DNA of 64,000 nt, taken from Anseongella ginsenosidimutans (lineage in GTDB: Bacteria > Bacteroidota > Bacteroidia > Sphingobacteriales > Sphingobacteriaceae). Below are positions 62,322 to 64,000 of this stretch, piece after piece (positions within the stretch are counted from its first letter, which is position 1; each line of letters opens with the position of its first letter). The notes beneath the pieces are model-generated. The model saw only the letters and a program-made list of their open reading frames with translations, made no database searches and was not told the DNA's origin. The stretch is taken from NCBI RefSeq assembly GCF_008033235.1, contig NZ_CP042432.1:2232001-2296000 (forward strand), read 5' to 3'. Position numbers and translations under genes: made by a program.

Positions 62322-62597
62322 ATGAGTAGGAGAAAGTTTACTTCGGAGTTTAAAGTCAAGGTGGTCATGGAGGCCTTGAGCGAGCGTTACACGATTCAGG
62401 AGCTTGGTCGCAAGTACGAGATCCATCCCACGCAGATCACTACCTGGAAGACTCAGTTTTTGAAAAATGCCAGCGCCGTTTTTGACAAACCAGTAAAGGA
62501 TGCCAAAAGCGAGGCCCAGGAGAAGGAAGAGCATTATTTGAAGGTGATCGGCCAGCAAAAGGTCGAGATTGATTTTTTAAAAAAAGCCTTGTCATGA
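62322..62597 (+). CDS. IS3-family transposase OrfA
   Basis: 91 residues: helix-turn-helix (MSRRKFTSEFKVKVVMEALS, YTIQELGRKYEIHPTQITTW) followed by a coiled coil (AQEKEEHYLKVIGQQKVEID). It binds the IS ends. The stop overlaps the OrfB start as ATGA, so OrfB is made by reinitiation rather than by the programmed frameshift common in the family. Confidence 0.93.
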   Translation: MSRRKFTSEFKVKVVMEALSERYTIQELGRKYEIHPTQITTWKTQFLKNASAVFDKPVKDAKSEAQEKEEHYLKVIGQQKVEIDFLKKALS

Positions 62598-63460
62598 GCC
62601 AGGATAAACAGCAACGTCAGCGACATATTGACAAGGCCGGAATGTTGAGTATTGTCCGTCAGTGCGAGCTTCTTGAGGTTCCTCGCAGCAGTTTTTATTA
62701 TAAGCCCTTGGGAGAAAGCGAGCTGAATCTGGAGCTTATGCGCCTGATTGATGAAGAATACCTGTTACATCCCTGGCTTGGGGTTCCTCGCATGACCACC
62801 TGGCTAAGGAAGGACAAAGGCTATAAGATCAATCCTAAACGCATTGAGCGACTTTACCGGCTGATGGGACTCTCGGCCACAGGCCCTAAGCCCAATACCT
62901 CCAAAAAAGGAAAAGGGGCCTTACATAGGGTATACAAATACCTGTTGAAGGGGCTCAAAATTGTGCGCCCTAATCAGGCGTGGGCCATGGACATCACCTA
63001 TATTCCGGTGCAGGGCGGCTACCTGTATCTATGTGCCATTATTGATCTGTACAGTCGCTATGTGGTAGGCTGGTCGCTGAGCAACGCCATGAGCGCGGAT
63101 TGGTGTAAACAGACCCTACAAGGAGCCATCGCCCGGCATGGTTGTCCGGAGATTCTCAATACTGATCAGGGAAGCCAGTTCACCGCTTATGAGTTCTGTG
63201 ATTGGGTTACCCATCCTGAACGGGGAATCAAACTCAGTATGGACGGTAAAGGCCGGGCAATTGACAATATTTTCATAGAACGCCTGTGGAGAAGTGTCAA
63301 GTACGAACACGTATACCTGTTCCCGGCCAGCGACGGACTGGAATGCTACCGAGGCCTACAGGTCTATTTTGAGTATTATAATACCCAGAGACGACATCAG
63401 AGCCTGGATGACCAAGTCCCGTTGACCGTCTACGGGCAAGCACTAAAACAAGTGGCATAG
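62594..63460 (+). CDS. IS3-family transposase OrfB with DDE integrase core
   Basis: 288 residues. An N-terminal HTH_21-type region (YLLHPWLGVPRMTTWLRKDK, GYKINPKRIERLYRLMGLSA) precedes the rve integrase core. The catalytic acid residues are in AMDITYIPVQGGYLYL (D1), ILNTDQGSQFTAYEF (D2) and DNIFIERLWRSVKYEHVYL (E). The closing YNTQRRHQSLDDQVPLTVYG is characteristic of the family. All key residues are present, so the element may be active. Confidence 0.95.
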   Translation: MSQDKQQRQRHIDKAGMLSIVRQCELLEVPRSSFYYKPLGESELNLELMRLIDEEYLLHPWLGVPRMTTWLRKDKGYKINPKRIERLYRLMGLSATGPKPNTSKKGKGALHRVYKYLLKGLKIVRPNQAWAMDITYIPVQGGYLYLCAIIDLYSRYVVGWSLSNAMSADWCKQTLQGAIARHGCPEILNTDQGSQFTAYEFCDWVTHPERGIKLSMDGKGRAIDNIFIERLWRSVKYEHVYLFPASDGLECYRGLQVYFEYYNTQRRHQSLDDQVPLTVYGQALKQVA

Positions 63461-63524
63461 TCCGGTAGGGTTATCAACAGCAAGAAGGTGGAAATTAAAA
63501 AGAGAAAGAAGCAAAGAGAAAAAG

Positions 63525-63572
63525 GGCGTGGATTTGTGGAAAACTCAACTGAGTTTACCACAAGCCCACACC
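63525..63572. terminator. long imperfect hairpin in the right end of the IS
   Basis: TTGTGGAAAACTCA (63534-63547) pairs with TGAGTTTACCACAA (63550-63563) with one mismatch and a two-base loop; the pairing extends outward imperfectly. No gene lies between OrfB and the right terminal repeat. Probably ends the transposase transcript. Confidence 0.5.
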
Positions 63573-63637
63573 ACAACTACAACAAAGAAGCTTATTTATT
63601 TTTACAAAATACTGTCTAAACATCGGGGGGAATTATA

Positions 63638-63717
63638 CCATGATGCAGAGCGGCATGGAATCAGGGGTCAATGAAGGTTATGAGAAGCTGGACGAAATGC
63701 TGAAAAAAAGTCTGTAA
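63638..63717 (+). pseudogene. 3' fragment of an AHSA1/SRPBCC-domain gene
   Basis: The open frame right after the IS reads MMQSGMESGVNEGYEKLDEM, then LKKSL and a stop at 63715-63717. The stretch SGMESGVNEGYEKLD is the typical last helix of SRPBCC/AHSA1-like proteins in Bacteroidota. The rest of the gene is absent, cut away at the IS boundary. Confidence 0.7.
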
Positions 63718-63727
63718 GTATAAACCT

Positions 63728-63794
63728 CAGAGGGCGTCCGCTAACGCCAAAGTCTGCAGGAGCTCAGCTTAGCCAGCTTAGCGTACGCCCTCTG
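63728..63794. repeat. 16-bp inverted repeat between convergent genes
   Basis: CAGAGGGCGTCCGCTA (63728-63743) and TAGCGTACGCCCTCTG (63779-63794) pair at 15 of 16 positions with a 35-base loop. It starts 11 bases after the AHSA1 stop and ends 14 bases before the end of the next, convergent gene, so it probably ends both transcripts, although no T-run follows. Confidence 0.55.
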
Positions 63795-63807
63795 ATTCTC
63801 GATCCTG

Positions 63808-64000
63808 TCAGGCGTCCATGATTTTTATCCACGCCTTTACGATATTCTGAATGTTCGCTTTGTTATCCTTTATTTCCTTCATAGAGTGGAGTTTCAGGTA
63901 GGCTTTTCCTTTTGAGGCCGGCTCAAGCAAACCGCTATCGTCTTTTATCAGTTCTCCTTTATGGAAAATAAAAACGACATAATCCGTCATTCTCGGATTG
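63808..64000 (-). CDS. DUF1801-like protein, C-terminal part (cut by window edge)
   Basis: The frame is open to the window end: the residues before the first Met (NPR) continue the protein, so the 5' part lies outside. The visible 63 residues read NPRMTDYVVFIFHKGELIKD, then DSGLLEPASKGKAYLKLHSM and KEIKDNKANIQNIVKAWIKI, resembling the end of DUF1801 (PF08818) proteins, where a GxLL stretch precedes a KxxKxxSxxDI helix. DUF1801 and AHSA1 genes are often neighbours in this phylum, which fits. Function unknown. Confidence 0.55.
   Translation of the reverse strand, partial: NPRMTDYVVFIFHKGELIKDDSGLLEPASKGKAYLKLHSMKEIKDNKANIQNIVKAWIKIMDA

Larger units (their letters stand above)
62259..63637 (+). 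mobile_element. IS3-family insertion sequence
   Basis: Length 1379 bp with two overlapping transposase genes. Terminal inverted repeats of 28 bp (62259-62286 and 63610-63637) agree at 23 positions; both begin TATAATTCCCCCCGA and end GACAGTA. If only the C-run is taken as the tip, AATT flanks both ends and would be a 4-bp target duplication; but the flanks belong to two unrelated genes, so a simple insertion is excluded. The outer TATA identity favours the longer repeat. Confidence 0.85.

Noticed and set aside
62266-63630. AATT as a proven 4-bp target duplication of the IS
   Set aside because: The two flanks belong to different genes, and outward identity continues past AATT (TATA), so it is better treated as part of the terminal repeats.

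Overview
The window comes from a member of the phylum Bacteroidota, most like a free-living or soil/plant-associated Sphingobacteriia/Chitinophagia-type organism (class is a guess). The evidence is two SusC/SusD polysaccharide-utilisation loci, an ECF sigma/FecR/STN-SusC signalling cascade, the rpmB-rpmG-DUF4295-ftsY-rimO block, a tmRNA with the tag GENNYALAA, and repeated use of the Bacteroidota -7 promoter element TAnnTTTG close to start codons. Most genes look about half G+C; a few islands (about 6.0-7.0 kb, 48.4-49.4 kb) are visibly A+T richer and look acquired.

Layout. 1-5.9 kb: end of an FAD-dependent oxidoreductase, a CstA-type transporter, a secreted GH127-type glycosidase, a DUF1080 3-keto-glycoside hydrolase-like protein and a VOC protein. 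6.0-7.0 kb: a two-gene A+T-rich module of an unknown protein plus a HEPN-like protein, behind its own promoter and operator-like palindrome. 7.1-7.5 kb: ssrA (tmRNA) with promoter and terminator. 7.8-12.1 kb: a PLP aminotransferase, a DUF1573 protein and a fused 2-oxo acid dehydrogenase E1. 12.1-18.1 kb: aromatic amino acid genes on the minus strand (aroB; then pheA, DAHP synthase-chorismate mutase, aroA, aroC). pheA is preceded by a complete attenuator: promoter, a 22-residue leader peptide containing WFYFYFF, and mutually exclusive antiterminator and terminator hairpins. 18.1-22.7 kb: a DUF5009 membrane protein, a tiny lipoprotein and the ribosomal/ftsY/rimO operon. 22.8-33.8 kb: an MHS permease with acetyl-CoA synthetase, two SDR proteins, an SLC13 permease, a ClC channel, surE and lpxB.

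33.9-38.3 kb: tRNA-Ala(GGC) with terminator, a Fic protein with a degenerate catalytic motif behind four 12-bp iterons, a DUF1016 nuclease remnant, a lipoprotein and an S41 protease. 38.5-46.3 kb: a regulated uptake locus read leftward as ECF sigma factor, FecR anti-sigma, SusC with STN domain, SusD and a secreted phosphatase/phosphodiesterase. 46.3-49.4 kb: a scrapyard with Hsp20, a 5'-truncated porin-like gene, a TonB receptor remnant, a GNAT gene and two other broken stretches. 49.4-62.3 kb: two DoxX proteins, then a second polysaccharide locus on the minus strand (SusC, SusD, DUF4959/DUF5126-type and DUF4998 lipoproteins, two FAD oxidoreductases, a sulfatase). The 5' end of its SusC gene is cut off by an IS3-family element (62.26-63.64 kb), and beyond that element lies the tail of an unrelated AHSA1/SRPBCC gene.

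How it fits together: the TonB loci import glycans or glycan fragments; sulfatase, FAD oxidoreductases, GH127 and DUF1080 proteins would process them outside or in the periplasm (inference). The strongest new regulatory signal is the pheA attenuator. The best candidates for an undescribed system are the HEPN-like two-gene module and the iteron-controlled Fic gene.
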